Shown here one piece after another: positions 15,267 to 22,726 of a stretch of 39,256 bases of DNA (position 1 is its first letter; the number at the start of each line of letters is the position of its first letter). A model generated the notes under the pieces. It was not told where the DNA came from. It made no database searches and worked only from the letters and a program-made list of their open reading frames with translations. Where the stretch lies: assembly GCA_964385305.1 (NCBI GenBank), contig CAYLOP010000016.1:1-39256 (forward strand), read 5' to 3'. This DNA is from CAYLOP01 sp964385305. Lineage in GTDB: Bacteria > Chloroflexota > Anaerolineae > Anaerolineales > E44-bin32. The position numbers and the translations under genes are program-made.

Positions 15267-16394
15267 CTAGCGAACGATTCTGGGTCGGCGGGAGAAAGGA
15301 TTGGCGAATGAGCCCGTGCGAACCTCACTTGCATGCTCCGGCCATATACCGGCGATCGCCGTTCCACATATCGGGCAAACGCCCTCGTCAGTTAGATTGT
15401 AGCCAAGGATCAAATACCCATAGCGCTCGATCAGTACTTCTCCGCACGACGGGCAGATGGTGTGCTCATAGGAGCCTACCTGACCTGGTAGATTCCCTGC
15501 GAAAACATAGCGCAGGCCAGCTTCTTGCCCAATTTCTGCTGCCCGAATCAGTGTCTCTGCTGTCGTTTGGCTGGCGCGAGTCATCTTGTAGTGAGGATGA
15601 AAAGCGGTCACATGCCAGGGGATATCCGGCGACACCGAATAGATGTAGCGCGCCGCATCCATCAATTCCTCTGTGCTGTCATTGAAACCCGGCACCACTA
15701 GAGTGACCACTTCAACCCACATTCCTTTTTCGTTCGCCATTTTGATCGAGTCCAGCACATTCTGCAGTACCCCGCCCAAACGTCGGTACTGTTTGTCTTG
15801 CATGGTCTTTAGGTCGACCTTGAAACCGGTCAGATAGGGACTGAGATAATCCAAGACCTCAGGCGTGGCGTTACCGTTGGAGATATAGACACATTTTAAT
15901 CCCGCTTCAATAGCCTTCTTGAATACGGCTACCGCCCATTCCGATGTGATGAGTGGTTCGTTGTAAGAAGAACCGACCACGCGCGCACCCATATCCACGC
16001 CATGTGCCACCATCTCATCAGGCGTCACTCGGCGCACATACCGTCCGGCAACACTGGCAGCAGGGTCTCGCAAAGCTTGGGAACTTACCCAATTTTGGCA
16101 ATAGCTGCAATGAAAATCACACCCCAGCATGCCAAACGTCAGCGTGTCTGAACCAGGGAGCAGGTGGTAGAAGGGTTTCTTTTCCGTTGGATCACACTGC
16201 AGGGCAGCAACATAGCCCCACGGCACGCGGAGTTCACCCCTTTGGTTGAAGCGCACCTTACAAACTCCACGACGCCCAGGCTTGATTAAGCAGCGATGCG
16301 CACAAGCAAAGCAACGCACAGCGTCATCCGGTTGACGCTCATACAGCTCCCCTTCTGCTGTCATAGAATCAAGCAATTCAGCAAGCGTTGTCAT
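15267..16394 (-). CDS. amrS: AmmeMemoRadiSam-system radical SAM enzyme (AmrS-type)
   Basis: A 375-aa radical SAM protein. An N-terminal Cys-rich segment (CFACAHRC, GVCKVR) precedes the cluster motif CDFHCSYC near residues 91-98, which binds the 4Fe-4S cluster that cleaves S-adenosylmethionine. The glycine-rich core continues with YNEPLIT and YISNGNATPEVL. The C-terminus carries a CPSC…CPIC zinc-ribbon. This layout is the AmmeMemoRadiSam radical SAM partner; its Memo and AMMECR1 partners are not in the window, so the reaction stays unassigned. A TATAAT box lies 14 nt before the ATG. Confidence 0.87.
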   Translation of the reverse strand: MTTLAELLDSMTAEGELYERQPDDAVRCFACAHRCLIKPGRRGVCKVRFNQRGELRVPWGYVAALQCDPTEKKPFYHLLPGSDTLTFGMLGCDFHCSYCQNWVSSQALRDPAASVAGRYVRRVTPDEMVAHGVDMGARVVGSSYNEPLITSEWAVAVFKKAIEAGLKCVYISNGNATPEVLDYLSPYLTGFKVDLKTMQDKQYRRLGGVLQNVLDSIKMANEKGMWVEVVTLVVPGFNDSTEELMDAARYIYSVSPDIPWHVTAFHPHYKMTRASQTTAETLIRAAEIGQEAGLRYVFAGNLPGQVGSYEHTICPSCGEVLIERYGYLILGYNLTDEGVCPICGTAIAGIWPEHASEVRTGSFANPFSRRPRIVR

Positions 16395-16408
16395 CGCGCT
16401 CCAGCAGA

Positions 16409-16417
16409 ATTATAACA
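16409..16417 (-). promoter_or_regulatory. Extended -10 promoter of amrS
   Basis: On the minus strand TGTTATAAT (16417-16409) lies 14 nt before the amrS start, predicting a leader of about 8 nt without an SD. It is divergent from the mobA promoter within the same 62-bp gap. Confidence 0.6.
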
Positions 16418-16444
16418 CCCTTAGCGAGACCCCTCCGATACGGG

Positions 16445-16450
16445 TACAAT
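16445..16450 (+). promoter_or_regulatory. -10 box of mobA
   Basis: TACAAT lies 6 nt before the GTG start of mobA, so the predicted transcript begins at the start codon. The -35 region is weak. Confidence 0.5.
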
Positions 16451-16456
16451 GGGATT

Positions 16457-17074
16457 GTGATTACGATAGCCATTCAAGCCGGCGGTCGCTCAAGCCGCAT
16501 GGGAAGCGATAAAGCCTCTGTAAAGCTTGCAGGAAAACCCCTCATCGAGCACGTTCTCGCACGCGTCGTGGGGTTAGGGGATGAGATCTTGATCACCACC
16601 AACCATCCCGCAGAGTATGGTTATTTAGATACACGTCTAGAACCCGATTTGACACCAGGCGCTGGCGTGCTTGCTGGCCTGCACACTGCGCTCTCAGCGG
16701 CTGCTGGAACCCTTGTACTTGTATTGGCCTGTGATATGCCGTTTGTCAGCCGACCGCTTCTGGAACATATGCTCCGTCTCGCCAAAGATTTCGACGTTGT
16801 TATCCCCAAATATCGTAAGATGTACGAGCCCCTCCATGCGGTCTACCGGAAAACATCCTGCTTGGCTGCCGTTGAGAGGGTCCTCATGACCGGGGAACAG
16901 CGCGTGATAAGTCTTCTCTCCGGTCTCAACGTCCGCACCATCGGTCCGCCCGATCTTGCCCATCTCGATCCTGAAGGTCTAAGCTTTTTCAATATCAACA
17001 CACCGGATGATCTTATCTATGCGGAGCAATTACTATCCCAACGTCGCGCTGGAGAGCAATCACAAGGTCCTTAA
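16457..17074 (+). CDS. mobA: Molybdenum cofactor guanylyltransferase
   Basis: A 205-aa nucleotidyltransferase that transfers GMP to molybdopterin to make the bis-MGD form of the cofactor. The N-terminus has the GTP-binding signature IQAGGRSSRMGSDKA (residues 6-20), and VLACDMPFVSRPLLEHM carries the metal-binding Asp. The C-terminal FFNINTPDDL is the family end-motif. The GTG start at 16457 puts the signature at its usual distance from the N-terminus; upstream codons would add residues with no homology and would overlap amrS. The gene is apparently leaderless. Confidence 0.93.
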   Translation: MITIAIQAGGRSSRMGSDKASVKLAGKPLIEHVLARVVGLGDEILITTNHPAEYGYLDTRLEPDLTPGAGVLAGLHTALSAAAGTLVLVLACDMPFVSRPLLEHMLRLAKDFDVVIPKYRKMYEPLHAVYRKTSCLAAVERVLMTGEQRVISLLSGLNVRTIGPPDLAHLDPEGLSFFNINTPDDLIYAEQLLSQRRAGEQSQGP

Positions 17075-17094
17075 CGGGTTGCTTTCCTATCTAG

Positions 17095-17643
17095 GTGACG
17101 GACGTCGCCCAGGTAAGGAAGGATTCCACTTCGGTTCCGCATTCCCCCCACTTTAAACTAGACATACCTATGGAAGCTTCGTATGTCGACTGCGCATTGC
17201 TTGAGGCGCTCCCTCTTTTTAAAGGTTTGACGGCCCAAGACGTACAACTCTTGGCCGAGCGGTTCAAGCGCGTTAAGTATGCCAAAGGTGATGCGATCTT
17301 TGCTCAAGGCGACCCTGCAGACTATATTTATATTGTAATCACTGGGAACGTGGCGATCCGTTTCAAGCCTGAGGATGACGAAATGCTGACTGTAACCGAA
17401 GTCGGTAAAGATGGTGTTTTTGGCTGGTCATCTGTGCTCGGCCGCAATAAATACACATCGTGTGCTATCTGCCTGAGTGATGTTGAAGCACTTAGAATCC
17501 AGGGGAATGTCCTCCGGAAATTATGTAAGACTAACCCTGAAACTGGTGTTATCATATTAGAACGGTTGGCAGAGGTAATCGCCGAACGGTTGAGAAACAC
17601 ACACGAATATGTGATCGAGATGCTCCACCATGGGATGCGTTAG
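17095..17643 (+). CDS. Cyclic nucleotide-binding domain protein without DNA-binding domain
   Basis: A 182-aa Crp-like protein. Residues 30-150 form the cNMP-binding beta-roll (LLEALPLFKGLTAQDVQLLA, FAQGDPADYIYIVITGNVAI, GKDGVFGWSSVLG), followed by the long helix. It then ends after an amphipathic helix (EVIAERLRNTHEYVIEM), where a Crp/Fnr regulator would have its HTH. The ligand-contact Arg/Ser pair of CAP is not evident, so another effector is possible. The GTG start lacks a clear SD; an ATG 25 codons later is possible. The NifU-like gene follows 36 nt downstream, suggesting an operon. Confidence 0.82.
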   Translation: MTDVAQVRKDSTSVPHSPHFKLDIPMEASYVDCALLEALPLFKGLTAQDVQLLAERFKRVKYAKGDAIFAQGDPADYIYIVITGNVAIRFKPEDDEMLTVTEVGKDGVFGWSSVLGRNKYTSCAICLSDVEALRIQGNVLRKLCKTNPETGVIILERLAEVIAERLRNTHEYVIEMLHHGMR

Positions 17644-17679
17644 GAGATCCGTCCCTGAGGACATACGTGGAGGTGAGGG

Positions 17680-17943
17680 ATGCTGGAAGATGTGGGCCAT
17701 AATCACCAAACAGACGCGTCTCCTAAAGAGCGTATGCAAGCATTAATCGAAGTCATCAGTTCCTACATCGAGCAGTATCATGGTGGCTGGGTACGCCTGG
17801 TTGATTTTGATGGCGCCGTCTTGAAGGTTGAGATGGGTGGTGCATGCAAGAAATGCTCACTCTCAGACGCCACGCTGCACGGATGGGTCGCCGGCACAGT
17901 GCGTCAGTTCTTCCCGGAAGTCGAACACATCGAAGCTGTATAG
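17680..17943 (+). CDS. NifU C-terminal domain (Nfu-type) protein
   Basis: An 87-aa single-domain protein. The Nfu pattern is visible: RVDFDG-type strand (VRLVDFDGAVLKVEM) and the cluster-binding CxxC in GACKKCSLSDATL near residues 55-58. Such proteins carry a 4Fe-4S cluster to client enzymes. GGAGGTGAGGG immediately before the ATG is an excellent ribosome site. The AmrS and mobA genes nearby make iron-sulfur and molybdo-enzymes plausible clients, but that link is inference. A terminator follows. Confidence 0.9.
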   Translation: MLEDVGHNHQTDASPKERMQALIEVISSYIEQYHGGWVRLVDFDGAVLKVEMGGACKKCSLSDATLHGWVAGTVRQFFPEVEHIEAV

Positions 17944-17963
17944 TCTAGATGCAGGTGAACATA

Positions 17964-17996
17964 AGAGCACGGACACATTATGTCCGTGCTCTTTGG
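17964..17996 (+). terminator. Terminator after the nifU-like gene
   Basis: AGAGCACGGACA (17964-17975) and TGTCCGTGCTCT (17981-17992) make a perfect 12-bp stem with a CATTA loop, 20 nt after the stop. It lies between convergent genes and could also serve the transporter gene. Confidence 0.75.
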
Positions 17997-18032
17997 GTTG
18001 CAGCAACGCGTCCATGAACGGGAAGGAGTGGA

Positions 18033-19733
18033 TCAGAGGAGGAAACGCAGTAGCAACCATCCCGTCGCTAGTAAAACAGTGATCAGGAGAGCTGGCATGC
18101 CCTTGCGGATAAAGTAGCGGTAAGTGATTGGATACCCGACCCGCTCTGCAATACCCGCCGTCACCATGTTCGCCGAAGCGCCGATCAGCGATCCGTTCCC
18201 GCCCATCGCAGCTCCGACTGAAAGGCAGAAAAACAGCGCCATGTTGCCCGCACCAGGAACCGTGTTAGTGAGATATCCCACAACCGGCAACATTGCTGCT
18301 GTGAAGGGGATATTCGCCACAACCGTCGACAAGAGCGCGCTGACCCATATCACAACGATCATTGCCAGAGGCAAGCTCTGACCGACCAACTTTGCCACCC
18401 ACTGTGCAAGCATGCTCACCAAGCCAACCTCCTGGATGGCTCCGACAACCGCAAAGAGCGCCATAAAGAAAACGAGTGTGGTCCAATCAACGGCCTCAAT
18501 CATCTCGTCGATATTCGGCTGGATCCATACCAGGAGCGCAGTTGCGCCAAGAATCGCTGTGACCGCCGGAAGCAAGTGAAAATTCTCTCCAAATAGAAAG
18601 AGCAGGAGCATCGCCAGCCCCACCCATCCAGCTTTACGGAGGTTTTCCGGTTGGGTGATCTGAGCATTTTCTCTTAGTTTTTCATACAAGACTTCCGAGA
18701 CGCCACTTGTCGCCGTCGCCAGTTCCGCACGATAGATGAGCAGGCAGTATACAAACAACCCAGCCAACGCGATGATCACACCCGGGGTTAGATTCGCGAG
18801 AAAGCCCGCAAAGGAGATGCTGGCGTATGAACCGATAAGGATGTTGGTCGGCGTTCCCACCAAGGTGATGATCCCACCAACGTTGGACGCCATAACTTCG
18901 GGCATCAGAAGCGTCAATGGGTTTAGACCCAGTGCTAACGCGATCTGGACGGTGATGGGCGTCATCAACAACATCGTTGTGACATTGTCCAAAAATGCAG
19001 ATGTTGTTGCTGTGATCAGCATCAGGATCGCCATCAGCAACCAGGCCTTGCCTCTAGAAACTTGATAGGCGAAGAATGCCATCCAATGGAATAGCCCAGT
19101 ACCCTCGATCACCGCGATGATGATCATCATCCCCATAATCAGAAAGATCACATTCCAATCGATATATCGTAGTGCACCAAGAAAATCAAAGATAAATACA
19201 TCTGAGGCTAAGGGTTCACCTATGTAACTCACCGCGAGCAGGAGCGAAAACCCAACCAGCGCGGCCAGCGCATTATGCAGCTTCTCCAAGGCGATTAGCA
19301 ATAACATGCCGATAAATATGACCGTCGCGATCCAGAAGGCTGGCGAGATACGGCGCCCCAGTTCAATCCTCGGCAGCACAAGCGCTTCATCAGCCGAAAG
19401 ACCTTCAAGATCACTCTCGGATATTGGCACAGTAACGGGTTGATAATGATGGCGTTCGATTACCAGCGTCCAGCCTCGCCACGCTGATTGCGGCACATTA
19501 ACGCTGAAGCTCCCATCCGCTTGTGTGGTTCCCTCCTCGAAGACTTCTCCGCCCGCAACGAACTGAACCCGCGCGTTAAAAACAGGTTCTCCCTGCGCGT
19601 CAACGACCACTCCGGTCACCCGGGGTCCGGCATGTGGGTCCTGCGTTTGCGCGGCAACGCCACTTGGAGAGGACAATGAGATCACAAGTCCTGAAGCCAA
19701 GGCCAGGCCCAGCAGCCATCGAGCGACCCTCAC
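18033..19733 (-). CDS. ArsB/NhaD/P-protein-type ion transporter with N-terminal Cna-B-like domain
   Basis: A 566-aa membrane protein. Residues 1-28 are a signal peptide, then 38-115 form a carboxypeptidase-regulatory-like beta domain (VTGVVVDAQGEPVFNARVQF…TQADGSFSVNVP), which is expected outside the membrane. About ten membrane helices follow, with the family motifs VGTPTNILIG and GGNGSLIGASANMVTAGIA that are shared by the P-protein, ArsB and NhaD transporters. It probably moves Na+, H+ or an oxyanion; the substrate is not decided. The GTG start overlaps the UspA stop (GTGA) and has GGAGGTGA upstream, so the two are translationally coupled. Confidence 0.88.
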   Translation of the reverse strand: MRVARWLLGLALASGLVISLSSPSGVAAQTQDPHAGPRVTGVVVDAQGEPVFNARVQFVAGGEVFEEGTTQADGSFSVNVPQSAWRGWTLVIERHHYQPVTVPISESDLEGLSADEALVLPRIELGRRISPAFWIATVIFIGMLLLIALEKLHNALAALVGFSLLLAVSYIGEPLASDVFIFDFLGALRYIDWNVIFLIMGMMIIIAVIEGTGLFHWMAFFAYQVSRGKAWLLMAILMLITATTSAFLDNVTTMLLMTPITVQIALALGLNPLTLLMPEVMASNVGGIITLVGTPTNILIGSYASISFAGFLANLTPGVIIALAGLFVYCLLIYRAELATATSGVSEVLYEKLRENAQITQPENLRKAGWVGLAMLLLFLFGENFHLLPAVTAILGATALLVWIQPNIDEMIEAVDWTTLVFFMALFAVVGAIQEVGLVSMLAQWVAKLVGQSLPLAMIVVIWVSALLSTVVANIPFTAAMLPVVGYLTNTVPGAGNMALFFCLSVGAAMGGNGSLIGASANMVTAGIAERVGYPITYRYFIRKGMPALLITVLLATGWLLLRFLL

Positions 19734-20182
19734 ATCTCACCTCCCCCATTCGCCAGAATAACCTTGGATCCTGTCACCTCCTCCAATTGCTGCGTAAACG
19801 CCCTGAGACGGTCTGTCGTAAAAATATTTACGTGCTCTTCGCCCTTTGCCTCTGGGCGGCCCAAAATCACATGGGTGGCCTCAACTTCACGCGCAAATGT
19901 GACAATTTCATCCATCACCTCCCCCTGTCGCACACTGCCATCCGCGAGAACGCCTGCCTCCTCAGCCTTGGCCTGCGCTGCCAACAAGATGAACTCCCCC
20001 ATCCCGCGCATCTCTGCTGACAAGACATGTGTTCGGCTCTGTTGAGTCACATTGAGGAAATCCAAATTAACCACATATAGGAAATGCAACCGCTCACCGG
20101 TCTTCTTCGCAAGCTGGATCCCGAGTTCGATCGCATTCTTGCTTCCCGGGCCCCCTCGTATGGGACATAAAATCCCACCCAT
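19730..20182 (-). CDS. Universal stress protein (UspA) family protein
   Basis: A 150-aa protein with the Usp fold: a first strand MGGILCPIRGG, the AIELGIQLAKKTG helix, and HFLYVVN. The nucleotide-binding loop near the C-terminus (ILGRPEAKGEEHVN) departs from the GxxGxxxxxxxxxG(S/T) pattern, so ATP binding is uncertain. GGAGGGAAT before the ATG is a good ribosome site. Its stop overlaps the transporter start, which suggests that this Usp regulates or senses that transporter, as seen for other Usp-transporter pairs. Confidence 0.85.
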   Translation of the reverse strand: MGGILCPIRGGPGSKNAIELGIQLAKKTGERLHFLYVVNLDFLNVTQQSRTHVLSAEMRGMGEFILLAAQAKAEEAGVLADGSVRQGEVMDEIVTFAREVEATHVILGRPEAKGEEHVNIFTTDRLRAFTQQLEEVTGSKVILANGGGEM

Positions 20183-20333
20183 ATTCCCTCCTTCTCTGAG
20201 ATGACATGCTAGCCGTCACGAACGCCAACGTATCCTCACCTAATCCCGCTATTCCCCCTGTACGCTGATACGCTGTGTGTGCTTCAAACGGAAGATTCTC
20301 GCTCATACGGCGGAATGATTAGGCTGGAGGTCG

Positions 20334-20978
20334 CTACTCACCGCCTTCCTTCTCCATGATGACCACAGGCATGGAGCAGAGCGTTCGGAATCGCTCAGCA
20401 TCCTCAACCGTACCTACTACGCCTGCGCCGTAGTGCATCGGCACTGCCACCCGCGGTTGTATAACCTCGGCTGCTTGTGCAGCCTCTTCGGCGGTCATAA
20501 CATACATGCCGCTTACAGGCAGAAAGGCAATATCACAAGCCAAACCCTCCATCTCTGGGATCTTGTCAGTGTCACCGGCAAAGTAGAGTCGTTCACCTCG
20601 TATCGTGAGCAAATAACCGATATGCCCTGCTCCTTTGGGATGAAAGGGTTTATCGATGTTGTACGCTCGGACAGCCTCGACGGTCACACCCTCAACCTGC
20701 GTCTGCTCTCCAGCCTGCAAGCTCACAACAGGGGCTTCCAGTTGGGAGGCTGCAGTCGGCGCGGCGACAACGACGGTGTCACCTTTGCGAATCTTTCGCA
20801 CATCCATAGGCGAGCAATGATCCCCATGCTCATGGCTGATCAAGATTAAGTCGGCGGGAGGACTGCCAGCCGGCAATCTCCAAGGATCAAGGTAGATGAC
20901 GATCGGCTCATCGATGCGAAAACTGTCATGGCCAAGCCAATGCAGATGCTCTAGTACCTTTGGGCGTTCGCCATTCAT
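20334..20978 (-). CDS. MBL-fold metal-dependent hydrolase, UlaG-like
   Basis: A 214-aa protein of the metallo-beta-lactamase superfamily. Metal ligands appear in order: HEHGDH (about residue 48), GHIGY, AGDTDKI and MHYGAG. The layout HWLGHDSFRI…IYLDPW matches the UlaG/lactonase-like branch (L-ascorbate-6-phosphate lactonase and relatives, PF13483), but the true substrate is unknown. The ATG at 20978 is preferred because GGAGAGGAGG sits upstream; the in-frame ATG six codons earlier overlaps that ribosome site. Confidence 0.88.
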   Translation of the reverse strand: MNGERPKVLEHLHWLGHDSFRIDEPIVIYLDPWRLPAGSPPADLILISHEHGDHCSPMDVRKIRKGDTVVVAAPTAASQLEAPVVSLQAGEQTQVEGVTVEAVRAYNIDKPFHPKGAGHIGYLLTIRGERLYFAGDTDKIPEMEGLACDIAFLPVSGMYVMTAEEAAQAAEVIQPRVAVPMHYGAGVVGTVEDAERFRTLCSMPVVIMEKEGGE

Positions 20979-21087
20979 TGTTCGCCTCCTCTCCATCTCA
21001 AATCGATTTTACCCCATCCTTAAGGGGTGCCACCACACAGCGCTTTTAGATGCCTTTGCAGGATTATCTCTTGGAAGGCAATCCCTG

Positions 21088-21510
21088 CTAGCCGCCTAAG
21101 GTTGCCAGAAACGCATCCATCACATCCAAAGCATCCACTTCATCCGAATAGGCGCGCACATACAAGCCAGGTGTATCGTTCCCTGTGATCATCTTCGACA
21201 CCTGCATATCTTGATGGTGGCAACATAATACGGGTTTCTGTAAACCCAATGCAAACGCAATTTCATAGCCCACCCCATGCGAAGGGGTACTGACCTCAGC
21301 GATGAGCGCATCACAGCCTCGAATCCAGGTCATATCTCTCTTGTAGACTTCACTGGGGACGACAACACGTTCCAAATCCATCACACCAGGCTGTGAAAGA
21401 TGGGCGGTTGGGACTTCGTGTCCCTGCCTCACCAGATGACTAACAATCGCAGCATAGATCTCCTCATCATCTCGCCCACCCGTGAGTGAACAGGAAAAGT
21501 AAATGTTCAT
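21088..21510 (-). CDS. Nucleoside 2-deoxyribosyltransferase-like protein (DNPH1-like)
   Basis: A 140-aa protein of the nucleoside 2-deoxyribosyltransferase superfamily. NIYFSCSLTGGRDD at the start and EVSTPSHGVGYEIAFAL near residues 72-88 carry the Gly-rich and catalytic Glu motifs that bind the nucleotide sugar; RDMTWIRGCDALIAE precedes them. Relatives hydrolyse the N-glycosidic bond of deoxynucleoside 5'-monophosphates. GGGAGG lies upstream of the ATG. It is divergent from csp. Confidence 0.88.
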   Translation of the reverse strand: MNIYFSCSLTGGRDDEEIYAAIVSHLVRQGHEVPTAHLSQPGVMDLERVVVPSEVYKRDMTWIRGCDALIAEVSTPSHGVGYEIAFALGLQKPVLCCHHQDMQVSKMITGNDTPGLYVRAYSDEVDALDVMDAFLATLGG

Positions 21511-21634
21511 AAATCAGGCCTCCCTTAAACCACGTGGACAATTATCATTTGAACCCGATAAAGTGTTTCCATCGTGTTCTTCGAACAGCGTGGACTCTCG
21601 TCGGAAAGCGCCGCACACCCTACTTCAAGAATTC

Positions 21635-21663
21635 TTGACGCGCGTTAGCGAGCATGATACCAT
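21635..21663 (+). promoter_or_regulatory. Candidate csp promoter
   Basis: TTGACG (21635-21640), a 17-nt spacer and TACCAT (21658-21663). A start near 21670 would give a 5' leader of about 120 nt, as is usual for cold-shock genes. Confidence 0.45.
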
Positions 21664-21708
21664 GCTGCTCGTGCAAAAACAGCATTTGAACGGTCGCCTT
21701 GAACCTGC

Positions 21709-21736
21709 CCGCCAGGCTTCACGCCCAGGCGGTTTT
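21709..21736 (+). promoter_or_regulatory. Attenuator-like hairpin in the csp leader
   Basis: CCGCC (21709-21713) and GGCGG (21728-21732) pair, as do GGC 21715-21717 and GCC 21723-21725, closing a TTCAC loop; TTTTG follows. It sits 60 nt before the csp start, inside the predicted leader, and may end transcription early. Confidence 0.45.
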
Positions 21737-21792
21737 GTATTGCACGGTCAATTGATCATAAGAGAGAATTAGTAATAGGAGGCACGTAAGTC

Positions 21793-22002
21793 ATGTCGGA
21801 ACGTTTCCAAGGGACGGTCAAGTGGTTCAACACCGTTAAGGGCTACGGCTTCATCGGTCGCGAAGACGGCGATGATGTATTCGTCCACTATAGCTCGATT
21901 AAAATGGATGGCTACCGCAAATTGGAGGAAGGACAACAGGTCGAATTCAGCATCGAGAGCGGCCCTCGTGGCCTGCAGGCAGCCGAGGTCGAATTAGTGT
22001 AA
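21793..22002 (+). CDS. Cold-shock protein (CspA family)
   Basis: A 69-aa single OB-fold RNA chaperone. RNP1 is KGYGFIGRE and RNP2 is VFVHYS, both with the aromatic residues that stack on RNA; the N-terminal GTVKWFN is conserved. It melts RNA secondary structure in the cytosol. AGGAGG lies 10 nt before the ATG. A long leader with an attenuator-like hairpin precedes it and a terminator follows, so it is monocistronic. Confidence 0.97.
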   Translation: MSERFQGTVKWFNTVKGYGFIGREDGDDVFVHYSSIKMDGYRKLEEGQQVEFSIESGPRGLQAAEVELV

Positions 22003-22025
22003 TCACCCTTAGCGAAGAATGACAA

Positions 22026-22060
22026 AAAGACCCCGCAAAACGACGGGGTCTTTCATTTCT
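22026..22060 (+). terminator. Terminator of csp
   Basis: AAAGACCCCG (22026-22035) pairs with CGGGGTCTTT (22044-22053) around an 8-nt loop, followed by CATTTCT, 24 nt after the csp stop. Confidence 0.88.
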
Positions 22061-22114
22061 CAAGCTTTGCCCAAGGGGAAACTTATGCTAAGATCGACGC
22101 ATGGAGGGTGGAAT

Positions 22115-22726
22115 ATGGACGCAAGAGATCCTGTCCGCTTCCTACAACAAGAGGCAAGCCGATTGAGACAGGAAAACCTCGAGCTCAAGGAGGAGTTGGC
22201 TGTTTTGCGCTCTTCCGTGCGCGCTTTAAGTGCACTTCAAGACTTGGTACAGCGCATCACACCGGAAATCGACATTATCACTTTTCTTGATGACCTCCTG
22301 GCTTCCGCGCTTACGGTCTTAGGTGTTTCCGATGGCTCATTGTTGCTTCTTGACGAACAAACCAATGAACTCGTCTTTGCGGTCGTACACGGCCTCGCCC
22401 GCAGTCGTCTGGTCGCATATCGCCTACCCCCTGGGAAAGGCATCGCCGGATGGGTGGCAGACAACATGCAGCCACTGGTCGTTCAGAACGTCGAAGATGA
22501 CCCTCGCTTCTATCCCCAAGTCGATGAGTCGCTTGGTTTTCAGACCCGCTCCCTGGCCTGCGTACCTCTCATCGATGGAGATCGTGTATTGGGCGTTATC
22601 GAAGCCGTCAACAAACCCACGGATCGCGCCTTCACACCCGACGACTACGACCTTCTCATGGTGGTCGCTCAGCTTGCAGCCGTTGCCATTCGACGCGCCG
22701 AAACCTTATCGGAAGAATCTCCTTAG
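22115..22726 (+). CDS. GAF-domain protein with N-terminal coiled coil
   Basis: A 203-aa cytosolic protein. Residues 8-45 are a charged coiled coil (LQQEASRLRQENLELKEEL), residues 55-195 a GAF domain (PEIDIITFLDDLLASALTVLGV, GKGIAGWVADNMQPLVVQNVEDDPRF, SLACVPLIDG). There is no output domain, so it may be a small-molecule sensor that acts on a partner. GGAGGGTGG lies just before the ATG; a -10-like TATGCT is about 30 nt upstream. Its stop overlaps the convergent pheT stop by 4 nt. Confidence 0.87.
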   Translation: MDARDPVRFLQQEASRLRQENLELKEELAVLRSSVRALSALQDLVQRITPEIDIITFLDDLLASALTVLGVSDGSLLLLDEQTNELVFAVVHGLARSRLVAYRLPPGKGIAGWVADNMQPLVVQNVEDDPRFYPQVDESLGFQTRSLACVPLIDGDRVLGVIEAVNKPTDRAFTPDDYDLLMVVAQLAAVAIRRAETLSEESP

